A DNA stretch of 54,700 bases, taken from Hortaea werneckii (Eukaryota > Ascomycota > Dothideomycetes > Mycosphaerellales > Teratosphaeriaceae). A program made the position numbers and the translations under genes. Positions 33,061 to 42,884 of this stretch are shown here, piece by piece. Where the stretch lies: contig JBAOKB010000186.1 in NCBI GenBank assembly GCA_037044905.1, positions 1-54,700 on the forward strand, given 5' to 3'. The first letter of the stretch is position 1, and each line of letters begins with the position of its first letter. The notes beneath the pieces were generated by a model. It saw nothing but the letters and a program-made list of their open reading frames with translations. It ran no database searches and was not told where the DNA came from.

Positions 33061-34962
33061 AGGTACAAACCGTAATCATTGCCTAAGATAAGAGTAAGAG
33101 ACGAGAATCCATGGAAAGCAAGCTCAAAGATACATATTACAGTAACACCTCGCTTACTAAGGTAAGCGAGGCTTTATCTTTGAGCTTGCTCTACTTTGTT
33201 CTGGAGATTGACATCCTATAGGACGGTTAATATCTAAACTAGAAAGGTAGGCATCCCGGCGACTGTAGATCCTATCTCGAAACACCTGCTGCGTAAAGAG
33301 AGCAACTTAGGCTACCTTAAAACGACCGACTATGCCAAACAAAACTTCGATCCGACCTTCATGCGAATCGTCCGTGCCTTCATGTCTTTGACTGAAAACT
33401 CCAAAAATGTGCTTCTCTGAAACGGCTCTCGCGGGCATTTGCTTGCCTTCGACAATCTGCGCTTGCCGAAAGGCAATGAACAAGGCAGCAATCTGAACGT
33501 TGAAAAGCGCTCTGTGGGTCAACTCGGAGATGTAGTGTCCACTGGTAGTAGACAGATGCTCTTCTGCTTCGACTCATTCGATGAGCAAAACGTTGGCTAC
33601 AGGGAGTATAGAGCAAGACTGCGATCTGCACCACCTGCCTCTGCCGCCATGATCAGTAGTCTGAGGCCGTATGCAGTTGGTTTGATGCAGAACTCGGTCG
33701 CCGGGACACGCTCAAGATACTGTTGACGAGGTACCTTCGCTGCGCAGTGGCATTAAAGAAAGACTGCTGCCACCGGAGCTCTAAAGTATTCGGGAGTGTA
33801 TCTAGCAGGGTCTTTCCATTGATAGCACTGTGGCGTTGGCGCGAAGTTGAGACAAGGATGTGTCGAATACTGGAAGTATTCGTATCGATGCCTATCTTCC
33901 CTCCTGCCGAAGCATGTTGCGGCCTTGCGAGATAGCCTCGTGACAGGATCCTACACAGCTAAGCCGGCAGTGATGCCGCCTTTTCAATAATGATGACGGG
34001 CAGCCTCATGCGCTTGGCGACTCGAGGAGGAAGTGAACCATGGATGGCCATAAGATAGCGCTTCGGACCCCGCTAACACACGACACGGTGATGGGGACGA
34101 CGCGGCCTCTACTCTGGATTGGAGAGAAGACAAGGCAAAGCCATGCAGATCCCAAAAGAGTATTGTGACTTGTGACCGTTGCACGTCACCGCCACAGCTT
34201 CGTCTCCGCCACAGATCGGAAGATTTCTGCTCCCTAACCTTGTTAGCATCCCTGCTGCCGATCATCAACAAACATGATGTGGCTGCCCTCTTTTTCCCCG
34301 ATCCATTATTCGACATGATCATCACTCCTGCCCAACGAGTGAGGATTGGCGATGGCCAGCGATTCTCGTTTGCGGGTGGCAATCTCTAGCAGTATTACCA
34401 GTACCTGTGTCTGTATCGAAAGATCAACCGTTCGTTTGTCACATCCGATGTCATAGCGGTGTTGTACCGGACAACTGACACGCCACGCTTCAGCTTTTTC
34501 TTTCTGATACCGTGCCAATCTCAATCTGCGGAAGTGGACAGATGTGACAGGGTAGGGTAGCTAGGCAGTCATAGCGCCGTTTATTTCCTGGCTATCCCAG
34601 CCGCGCCATCCTCAAAACATCTCAACTGTTCACCTGTTCATGTATTTAAGCGAAGGCGCATGACGTGCAAATGAGCGCAGAAGTATGCGTGTCGCGCATG
34701 CACTGCGAAAAAACGCGATGTGTTTGCGCTTTCTCGTTAGAACGTTGTTGTTCCCCTTGCTTTAAAATCGGTTGTTGACCCTCGTTGTTGCTCCTTCCTC
34801 CCCTCCGCTTGCTTCAAGCATCGCTTTTGGCTGACAAGCTTCAACGACTACCTCAGCAACACCGACACGAGAAAGCATTTGCAACAGTAACAGACGCTTG
34901 TAACACACAGTCCCATCCACTTCGAATACTCGGTAGCTTTTACCAGACATACAACCGTCATC
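33061..34962. other. Intergenic, 1.9 kb
   Basis: Contains the hairpin at 33117-33190. Short frames on both strands (for example 33984-34382, -) look non-coding. No recognised gene or RNA. Confidence 0.4.
33117..33190. repeat. Nested perfect inverted repeat (hairpin)
   Basis: Outer arms of 16 bp (agcaagctcaaagata at 33117-33132 and its exact reverse complement at 33175-33190) enclose inner 10-bp arms (cctcgcttac at 33148-33157 and gtaagcgagg at 33162-33171) around a 4-base loop. It lies 57 bp upstream of the HET start. It could be a tiny foldback element or a structured regulatory RNA/DNA site. Confidence 0.85.
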
Positions 34963-35334
34963 ATGGGTGCGGTAGCTTCTTGCGTACGCTCACCTGGTCC
35001 TGGTTTCACTATACCGTCCAACTAACACTCAGGCAGTTCAACAGCGTGGTATCGGCCATCACGAGCTGTTTCATGGCGGTTGTCCACGCCATTGTCACGG
35101 TAAGTCTCCTTTTAGAAGCCCCCAACTACAAGCGAAAGTGCTAATATCGTTGCAGGTCATCAAGGCTATCATCAACGTTCGTCCCTCTCTCGCCAGGTCA
35201 AGCTACCACAGAGTGGTCTGTTTAGATACTAATGACTCTTCTTGTAGGGCATCGTCGCCGTCTGCTACGCTATCGCCTCGGTCCTCACCTGCGGCAAGGT
35301 CAAGCGGCGCAAAGCAACAACGAGTGCTGTCTAG
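34963..35334 (+). CDS. Small membrane microprotein, four exons, 63 residues
   Basis: Exons are 34963-34983, 35037-35099, 35156-35176 and 35248-35334, all phase 0, joining to 63 residues. The product starts MGAVASC, a good N-myristoylation plus palmitoylation context, followed by two hydrophobic helices (FNSVVSAITSCFMAVVHAIV and GIVAVCYAIASVLTCG) and a basic tail KVKRRK. This resembles a widespread uncharacterised family of tiny fungal proteins starting MGAVVSC and ending LTCG plus basic residues. The very short exons and in-phase joins of a continuous hydrophobic pattern support the model. The fourth exon's acceptor follows a TACTAATGAC branch point. The third intron's GTTCGT donor is weak. 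Function unknown, probably membrane-attached. Confidence 0.72.
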
Positions 35335-36205
35335 CGACGACCTCCATTCCCTGCGCTCGCTCCGCGCATACTCGCTCTGGCGATGACGGGTGGAGGGCAT
35401 ATGATGAGGAACGAAATGGTAATTGCTCTTTATGTGGGCTGCCCGGCATGAGCACGCTGTGGAGGGTCGACTTGCATCGGCTCTGCGCAGCTCGGCTGCA
35501 GGCTCACGTGAGGCGATCGGAAGGTTTTATGCATGTTATAATGGTACGAGGTGGAGTATAGGTCGGGATACCATGCAAGCGATGAGTAAAGATACCCCAT
35601 TAGCAAGCAGTAATAATGGCGATTGATTTTCTGGTATTATGTCAACGTCAATGGACGTGTTCAGCTTCTCTTCCTACTTTCTGCCCCGTCTCATTTCTCC
35701 TATGTAACCTCGCTCTCTGGCTTTTCAAACTGCTCTCACGCGTCGGCGGTTAATCGATAATAACATTCCCAAAGTGTTTCCGCACGATATTTGGCAAGAC
35801 TCTGGAGGTTGAACGACGCAAGTAAAGGGATAAAAGTACAAGCTACACAATGGTGTCTTCGGCTCTGTCTCATCATACTACAGTATGTAGAAAGCCGAAG
35901 GGAAGAACATGCAAAAAAGGCATAGTAACGCTATCGTGCTCCGATTCAACGCCTTCTTCGTAATCAATTACTGCCATAGTCGCCGTATCAGAACTGTGAA
36001 GGGGTATTGGTGGGAGTTTTGGGGTACGTGGTCGGTGTCCGCCGCTGCTTTCCCTGCTGCTATCTCTCCTCCTCTCCATTGCCAATCTGCTGATTCGCCT
36101 CTTTCATAACTACGTTTGACTGGTCTTCCAGAGATAAGTCGCGTGTGATCCGGTCGATGATCTCGTATCGCGCCTGCTGGCCGGGCGCTGCAGAGCTTGG
36201 AGCGT
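35335..36205. other. Convergent intergenic region, 871 bp
   Basis: Lies between the microprotein and the SNARE gene, both ending here. No gene seen. Confidence 0.4.
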
Positions 36206-36964
36206 TTAGTGGTTTCTCGATGCAACCACTGCAGAAGCCAGTCAGTATGGATTGTCATCGTAGCACAGTCAAGGTTCCCATGACTTACCAGACGGCACGA
36301 TGATGACGACCAGGAGGATGATGATGCCGACAATGATACACATGCGCATCTTCATGTCCTTCCACCACATCTGCTTCCTCACGCGGTTTGCGCCGCGTCG
36401 GAACCCGTTGGCCTGCGTGGCCAGCGAGTCGGTCTTGTCTTGCAAGGTGTCGAGGCGCTCACCACGCTCAGAGACTTTCGTGATGTTCTGCTGCATTTGC
36501 GAGACGGCGCGGTCGATTTCCTGTACATGGTTGTCAGTGGTGGTCACTTAGAATAGACCGCAGTACGTTGAGCGGAATGCAGCTCCCTGGAAAGAGCATG
36601 CAGAAGAAGGCAATCGGGTAAGAGCCAGGCAAGGCAGCCAAGGCCTTTCACCGTCGAGAGTGATAGGAGAGGTTGTACGGCCGGAACACCACTTCTTCAT
36701 GACGCTGGCTAGACCACCTTGTGTCGCAAGAGCCCCAATGCATTTGCTGATGCTATCACGCACGGTCTTCAAAGTATACGCTGCTGCTGCTGCTGCTGCT
36801 GCTGCTCGCCGCTGCCTGCCTATCCGCTTTCGCAATGGTGTCGGTGGTCATCAGGGCGTACTTACGCTTTGCAGTTGACCTGTCCTGCTCGCACCGGCAT
36901 CTCCCTGCGCCTGCTCGCCGCGCGAGACATAGGGATCATACAGCCCAGACTGGTTCGACGACAT
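36206..36964 (-). CDS. snc1: R-SNARE, synaptobrevin/Snc1-like
   Basis: Exons on the minus strand are 36964-36866, 36520-36289 and 36228-36206, giving 117 residues, the same length as yeast Snc1. Order: a short variable N-terminus (MSSNQSGLYDPYVSRGEQ), the R-SNARE helix (VSQMQQNITKVSERGERLDT, then LQDKTDSLATQANGFRRGAN) with the zero-layer arginine in SERGERL, a basic juxtamembrane stretch, a transmembrane segment (MCIIVGIIILLVVIIVP) and a short luminal end. It acts on secretory vesicles, pairing with plasma-membrane syntaxin and Sec9 for exocytosis. The last intron splits Gly and restores the typical VIIVPSG end. The first intron is 345 nt and contains a CAG/CTG repeat. Confidence 0.93.
36781..36804 (+). 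repeat. (CTG)8 microsatellite in the SNARE intron
   Basis: Eight perfect CTG units, which are CAG in the transcribed sense of the SNARE gene, inside its first intron (36865-36521). Confidence 0.9.
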
Positions 36965-38024
36965 GGTGTTGGTTGGTTGTTGGGAGGGGTTCGGTTGCTG
37001 GTAGGCTGCCTAGCTGACTTGTCGTTGCTCGGGGGGCGGAGGATTGGCTTGGTGACGGAGGTGGCGCGTGGCTAACGGTCGCGACGGATGGCAGTAGCGA
37101 AGGGCGGGTCAATGGATTGATTGAGAGGATTGGTTGTGAATGGTGTGTGGTTAGGTGTGTATGGGAGGTCAAGTATGAAGGGTGAGTGCAGCGAGTCTCA
37201 GGCTGATGTCTGGGTGTCGCAGACCCAGACGCTGGCGCAGCGCAGCGTTGCCCCCCGGCAGCTTCCGGATAGCCTTGGCCGGGGCCGAGCCAGTCGAGTG
37301 AAGCAGCCGAGCCAGCCTCGCTCGCCTCTCACCTCTCACCTCTCACCTCTCCCCTGGGCACCCATCAGCGGCGCGCGTTCTTTTGTTCTTTGTCCGCGTC
37401 ACGGGTGTTGCCACCTCCACAGGCGACAATAGGCGACATGATCACTATGCAGGTAAACTGCTAATAGAACATTGATTACGATAGCATTAAGTCTCCAGTA
37501 AAGATATCGCATTGACTGTTGATATGATGGATGTGCTTTAATCAATTGTCTGGTCAAATCTTGAACCATCCACGGAGCATTATTAGACGTGGATCATGTC
37601 ATCTCACGCGTCCATCATGTTGAGCGTGTAAGGGACGGCTATTCCCGCACGTGCACGCCTCGGGGCAGTTTATCTTATCCGTCGGCTTGGTGGGAGGCTT
37701 TGAGAGAAGTCTAAAAATTATTATTACTCGCCTTTTTCTTCCCTCTCCCCTGCCTGCACATTAAGGACCACTCTCCACTCTCCACTCAGCGCTGCGGTGC
37801 GGCGACATAATCATTCCTTTCCCATATTCTTAAGCGTTTTCGGGTTCCCGGCTACACTACACCAGTCTCGATCACACGCCGAGACTTGCAGTAGTAGCCG
37901 CAGCAGCGCACAAGATCCAGCGCGGCTGACTTGCGCAGACACACGCAAAGAGAAAAGAAGACGAAACAGACTCTTCACAGCTAGAGACAGACCGCTGGAT
38001 GCCACACACGCCGAGTCGCCCCCC
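36965..38024. promoter_or_regulatory. Divergent promoter region, SNARE and New1/Elf1
   Basis: About 1.06 kb. It contains a tandem 7-bp repeat cctctca (about 37325-37352) and pyrimidine-rich sequence before the New1 start. An out-of-frame ATG at 37999 begins an upstream open frame that runs to 38166, overlapping the main start at 38025. Confidence 0.5.
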
Positions 38025-38166
38025 ATGGCCTCGCCCGTCATGGTCAGCAGCAAAAGTGCTGCCCCGTCTCCCGACGACGTGGCCAGCATCACCCAACAGA
38101 TCTACGGCAGTAAGACGTCGCAGGAGTCGCTCGACGCCTCCTACGCTCTCACCGATATGCTGTTGA
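37999..38166 (+). promoter_or_regulatory. Overlapping upstream open reading frame
   Basis: ATG at 37999 is in the +1 frame relative to the New1 start at 38025 and reads 55 codons to TGA at 38164-38166. If it is in the mature leader, ribosomes would have to leak past it to start at 38025. An intron removing it cannot be excluded. Confidence 0.45.
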
Positions 38167-41100
38167 ACAGCGTCGGCTTCCGTGGACTCAACAGCTACGG
38201 CATCTTGTCCACCATCCAAAAGTCGGCCGTCGACAAGAAGAGCGCGGGCAAAAGAGAGGGCGCCATGTTTGCGCTCGGCGCCATCTTTGAGCGCTTCCCT
38301 CCGAAGCAGAAGCTGACCGAGATCGTCTTCTTACTACAAGAAACCGACCTCGTCCCGACCGCCCTGGATGCTCTCGCAGACAAGCAGAGCGCTGTCAAGG
38401 AAGGCGCAAGATACGCCTTGGACACGCTGTTCGCCAGCCTTTCTGCCGAAGCCAAGGTCTTTGGTCTCCTTCCCGTCCTCCAGTCCTACCTCAAGCGCAC
38501 TGTCGGCAAATGGCAAGGCGTCCTCGGCGCCATTGAGCTGATTGGCCGCATGGCCGACAAGGCAAAGATGGGCTTGGAGTCTGCCGAAGTAGAGAAGGAC
38601 AAGGATGTCCTGAGAGAAGCCATGGGCAAGAGGCTCGAAGCCCTCATCCCCTTGATCGAGAACGGTATGCACGATTTGAAGACCGAGGTCTCGAAGCAGG
38701 CCATCAAGAGCATGAACAGCCTCACCACCTTGATCCAGAACGAGGATGTCATTCCGAAGATCCCGATCGTAGTGAAGAGCATTGAAGACCCGAGCGCAGA
38801 GGCACAGAGGAAGGCCATTCACGCACTCAGCCAGACCACTTTCGTCGCAGTTGTCAACTCACCGGTGCTGGCCTTGCTCACCCCGATCCTCGAGCGCTCC
38901 CTGAACACACCTACAACGTCGCAGGAGGTGATCAGACAGACTGTCATTGTTGTTGAGAACTTGACAAAGCTGGTGCACGACCCCATGGAGGCTCGCACGT
39001 TCTTGCCGAAGCTGCGACCGGGTGTCCAGCGTGTGTACGAAGCCGCTTCTTTGCCCGAAGTCCGTGAGATCGGACAGCGAGCATTGGATGTGATGCTGAA
39101 GGCCATGGGCGAGCAGCAAAACGGTGACGCTCAGACTACTGAGGCCATCCAGCCGGTCAAGGGCGAGGAAGTGCTTGCTGTCCTGGAGAAGAAGATCCAG
39201 GAGAACGGTGGTCTGCTCAACTACCCTGGAGACAGTGAGGTGTGGGCACTGGCCAAGAACTACATCTCAGACATTGTTGCTGAGGACGCAAACCAGCGCG
39301 CCCCGGAGCGCGTCAAGCAAAACACGGCCTTGTACCTCTCCCCACTCATGGAAGACGGCAAGGGCGATGCGGTCGGCGATGCTATGCAGCAATACTACAT
39401 CGATGAGGACCAGCGCAAGTTCGGCAAGCCGGTCACGATCGATGACGGCGAAACGGAGATTGTCAACGCCAACTTCTCGTTGGGTTACGGTGGTATGCTC
39501 CTCCTTCGTCACACCAACATGCGTCTATTGAAGGGTCACCGTTATGGTCTTTGCGGTCGGAACGGCTCCGGCAAGTCGACCCTCATGCGCTCTATCGCCA
39601 ACGGCAAGCTGGAGGGTTTCCCGCCCCAGGACCAGGTGCGCACCTGTTTCGTCGAGCACAACCAGGGCGAGGATGCCGACCTTACTATTCTGGAGTACTG
39701 CTTGAAGGACCCCGATCTCCCGACTGAGGACCACGACCGCGTGGTCCGTGTGCTGGAAGAAGTTGGATTCACGTCTGGTCCTGAGGGCCGCCAGTCGCAG
39801 CCCGTTGGTAGCTTGTCTGGTGGTTGGAAGATGAAGCTGGCGTTGGCTCGTGCTATGATCATGAATGCCGATGTCTTCTTGCTGGACGAGCCGACGAACC
39901 ACTTGGATGTTGGTAATGTCAAGTGGCTGCAGGAGTATCTCAAGAGCCACACTGAGATCAGCAGTCTGATTGTTTCGCACGACTCGGGCTTTTTGGACGA
40001 AGTGTGCACAGACATCTACAACTACGAGAGCAAGAAGCTGGTGCACTACAAGGGTAACCTGTCTGAACTGGTGAAGGTCAAGCCTGAGGCTAAGGCGTAC
40101 TACACCCTCAGCGCAACGCAGCAATCGTTCAAGTTCCCGCCTCCTGGAATCCTGACCGGTGTGAAGAGCAACACCAGACGTATCCTTGCCATGACGGACT
40201 GTACCTTTACTTACCCAGGCGCTGCAAAACCAAACTTGATGAATGTATCTGCCTCCCTTTCTCTCAGCAGCAGAGTCGCCATCATTGGACCCAACGGTGC
40301 TGGCAAGTCTACCCTTATCAAGGTCCTTACTGGCGAGGTCATCCCGCAGCAAGGCAAGGTCGAGAAGCACCCCTAACCTGCGTATCGGTTACATTAAGCA
40401 GCACGCTCTTGAACACGTTGAGCAGCACTTGGAGAAGACTCCTAACCAGTATCTTCAGTGGAGATACGCGAACGGAGATGATCGTGAGGTGCTGATGAAG
40501 CAGACGCGTGTTCTCACGGACGAGGACCGGGAGCAGCTGGAGGTCACAATCGATGTTGGCGATGGCAAGGGCCCGCGCAAGATTGAGGCTCTCATCGGTC
40601 GGCAAAAATACAAGAAGTCCTTCCAGTACGAGGTCAAGTGGCTTGGCTGGCTACCAAAGTTCAACACCATGATCTCCCGTGAAACGCTGATGGAACGCGG
40701 TTTCCAGAAGCTGATCCAGGAGTTTGATGACCACGAATCTTCCCGTGAGGGTCTAGGTTACCGTCAGCTCGAGCCCAAGGTTATCTCCAAGCACTTCGAG
40801 GACGTTGGTCTCGACCCTGAAATCGCGAACCACAACGAGATCTCTGGTCTGTCTGGTGGACAGAAGGTCAAGGTCGTCCTTGCTGGTGCCATGTGGAACA
40901 ACCCTCACTTGCTGGTCTTGGATGAGCCTACCAACTTCTTGGACCGTGACTCCCTCGGTGGTCTTGCTGTGGCTATTCGCGAGTACAAGGGTGGTGTTGT
41001 CATGATTTCTCACAACGAGGAGTTCGTCGGTGCGCTCTGCCCTGAGCAGTGGCACGTCAACGACGGTCGCCTGACTCAGAAGGGCCACCTTGCAGTGAAC

Positions 41101-41382
41101 CTCGACCGTTTTGAAGACAGCAAGCCAGCATCTGCCATCTCTTCGGCCGTTGCATCCAGCAACGTCTCTTCTCAGGCCCCATCTATGGAAGGAACGCCTT
41201 CGGCTAGCGCCCAGGCTTCGGATGCAGAGGGCGACATGAAGTTCAAGGCGAAGAAGAAGAGGACGAAGCTCACTCGCGCGCAGCAGAAGGAGAGGGAGGT
41301 GAGAAGGCGATTGAGGCACATCGACTGGCTGAACAGCCCTAAGGGAACGCCGCACCCGCCGGACACTGATGATGAGAACTAG
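38025..41382 (+). CDS. new1: New1/Elf1-type ABC-F ATPase (eEF3-related), +1 frameshift at 40374
   Basis: From ATG 38025 (MASPVMVSSK) the frame runs 783 codons to TAA at 40374-40376. The family sequence then continues in the next frame: ...KVEKHP from frame one, NLRIGYIKQHALEH from 40375 on, to the stop at 41380-41382. The whole would be 1118 residues. Domains: HEAT-type repeats (about 60-330), first ABC (GRNGSGKS near 511, LSGGWKMKLA, LLDEPTNHLD), second ABC (GPNGAGKS near 755), a chromodomain-like insert (QYEVKWLGWLPKFN), LSGGQKVKVV, LDEPTNFLD, and a basic tail. Yeast New1 acts on ribosomes at termination and recycling; fission yeast Elf1 was first linked to mRNA export. There is no Q/N prion domain. 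The break is a single extra base at CACCCCTAAC. It may be a C4 sequencing error, or a programmed +1 site. I see no intron that would repair it. Confidence 0.88.
40370..40377 (+). promoter_or_regulatory. Possible +1 ribosomal frameshift site, CCC-TAA-C
   Basis: In-frame codons are CAC CCC TAA. If the ribosome skips T 40374, with Pro-tRNA moving from CCC to CCT, the next codon is AAC and the protein continues HPNLRIGY. A stop codon in the A site next to a slippery Pro codon is the layout known from antizyme genes. An over-called C in the C4 run gives the same result. Confidence 0.4.
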
Positions 41383-41916
41383 AAGATGGTCTTCCTTCTG
41401 TCACGCACTTTTGTTACGACACACATCTATCTGGACGAGCCTAAGCATTTGGTGCTGGCTTTTGTAAGGTGTTGGAGGTGTTTTTGTTATCTTTTGTCTG
41501 GGTTTTAAAAGCGTTGGTCACCTTTTTCGCTTCCATATTGCATGCATGGTTCGGCGTTCTCTGGCTTGTACTGGTCATTGCGCCGCATCATCATCATCTT
41601 CATACCTTTTTAGATTGATAGACATGGTTGCATTGGGGAGGCGTTGTGCCCGAAGAAAAGTTTTTCTGAATACCGTATACAATGAGTATCGAGTATTTGC
41701 ATGTGCATCCTGTCTGTCTTCATCTTGAGCCTTCCGTGAGGACATCGTCCATGATCTGAGTCAGATTTTCTTGTGAAGGTGTGGAAATGCGAGTCATCAA
41801 TTGAACGTTTCTTGCGCTCTAAATCGTAAGCACCTTGATGTCCCAGCTGCACCTTCAAGCTTACACGCAGTTTCTTGATACCATCTTTTCTTAACTGCAC
41901 CTCTTCTCCCACCAAA
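41383..41916. other. Intergenic between New1 and cyclophilin
   Basis: 534 bp holding the 3' flank of New1 and the promoter of the cyclophilin. Nothing specific seen. Confidence 0.45.
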
Positions 41917-42405
41917 ATGGCACAAAATGTCGCTCTCGAGACGTCAATGGGCGCCATAGTTGTCGAACTCTACAACGATCACGCACCCAAGACCTGCCAA
42001 AACTTCTCCACCCTCGCTGCGCGCAACTACTACAATGGCACCATTTTCCACCGCATCATCCCCGACTTTATGATCCAGGGCGGCGATCCGACCGGAACCG
42101 GGCGCGGTGGCTCCTCCGTCTTTGGCGACAAGTTCGAGGATGAGATCAGATCGGATCTGAAGCACACTGGGGCAGGAATCCTGAGTATGGCCAACAGCGG
42201 ACCCAATACCAATGGCAGTCAATTCTTCATTACATTGGCACCGACGCCGTGGCTTGATGGGAAGCACACGATCTTTGGTAGGGTTAAGAGTGGTATGAGG
42301 GTGGTACAGCGCATGGGGTTGGTGAAGACCGGGGCGGAGGATAGGCCGGTTGAGGATGTGAAGATTCTGAGCGCAAGGGTACTGGAGGGGAATGAAGAGG
42401 CGTAG
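41917..42405 (+). CDS. cyp1: Cyclophilin-type peptidyl-prolyl isomerase, PPIL1/Cyp1-like
   Basis: Single exon, 162 residues, starting MAQNVALETSMGAIVVELY. It is a single-domain cyclophilin with the active-site patterns FHRIIPDFMIQGGDPTGTGR and SQFFITLAPTPWLDGKHTIF. The short N-terminus and length match spliceosome-associated PPIL1/Cyp1, which bind SNW1/Prp45. It catalyses proline cis-trans isomerisation and is expected in the nucleus. The start is in good context (caaaATGG). Confidence 0.93.
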   Translation: MAQNVALETSMGAIVVELYNDHAPKTCQNFSTLAARNYYNGTIFHRIIPDFMIQGGDPTGTGRGGSSVFGDKFEDEIRSDLKHTGAGILSMANSGPNTNGSQFFITLAPTPWLDGKHTIFGRVKSGMRVVQRMGLVKTGAEDRPVEDVKILSARVLEGNEEA

Positions 42406-42884
42406 GAGGAAACGATGTTGGACACAGTAGAATGCTTGAGGATGTTCTTGCCGTTCCTGGCATTACAAGAGTTCGGGGAACAGAGAGTGCTGCCTGCGCT
42501 TAAACATACGACGGCAAGAGCGGCGAGGAGTTCGGGTACGCCATCGCAAACTGTAGTTCTCCAGCGTCGTTCAACGCTGGCGACGACCCGAAATTCTTGA
42601 TCAGGGGCAGCCGCGATGAGAGTCTCGTCGTCTGCATGCCCACTGCACAGACGATTCCCAATGACCTGCTCCCTCTCCGACGACTTACTGGCGAGGAGAC
42701 CGAGAGAAGGCCAACAACCGCAAGGCGATCATGCGTATGGACGACATACCTCCGTATTGGCCCCGAATAACTATGGATCTGGCACTTAGTAGGTGGTAGC
42801 TGGAAGGTGATGAATAATGCGACAGAGACGGAGAGCTTCAATTCGGAAAATCAGATGCGGCCGTTGCATGCGCAGCTACATAAA
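42406..42884. other. Convergent intergenic region, 479 bp
   Basis: Lies between cyclophilin and alcohol dehydrogenase. No gene seen. Confidence 0.45.

Noticed and set aside
40243..40376. An intron repairing the New1 frame
   Set aside because: The conserved protein is continuous up to His-Pro and resumes at the next residue. There is no room for a GT-AG intron without losing conserved residues.
38025..41382. Canonical eEF3
   Set aside because: The N-terminal HEAT pattern, the chromodomain-like insert sequence and the C-terminal tail look like New1/Elf1, not the lysine-rich eEF3 tail. The two families are close, so this rests on pattern memory.
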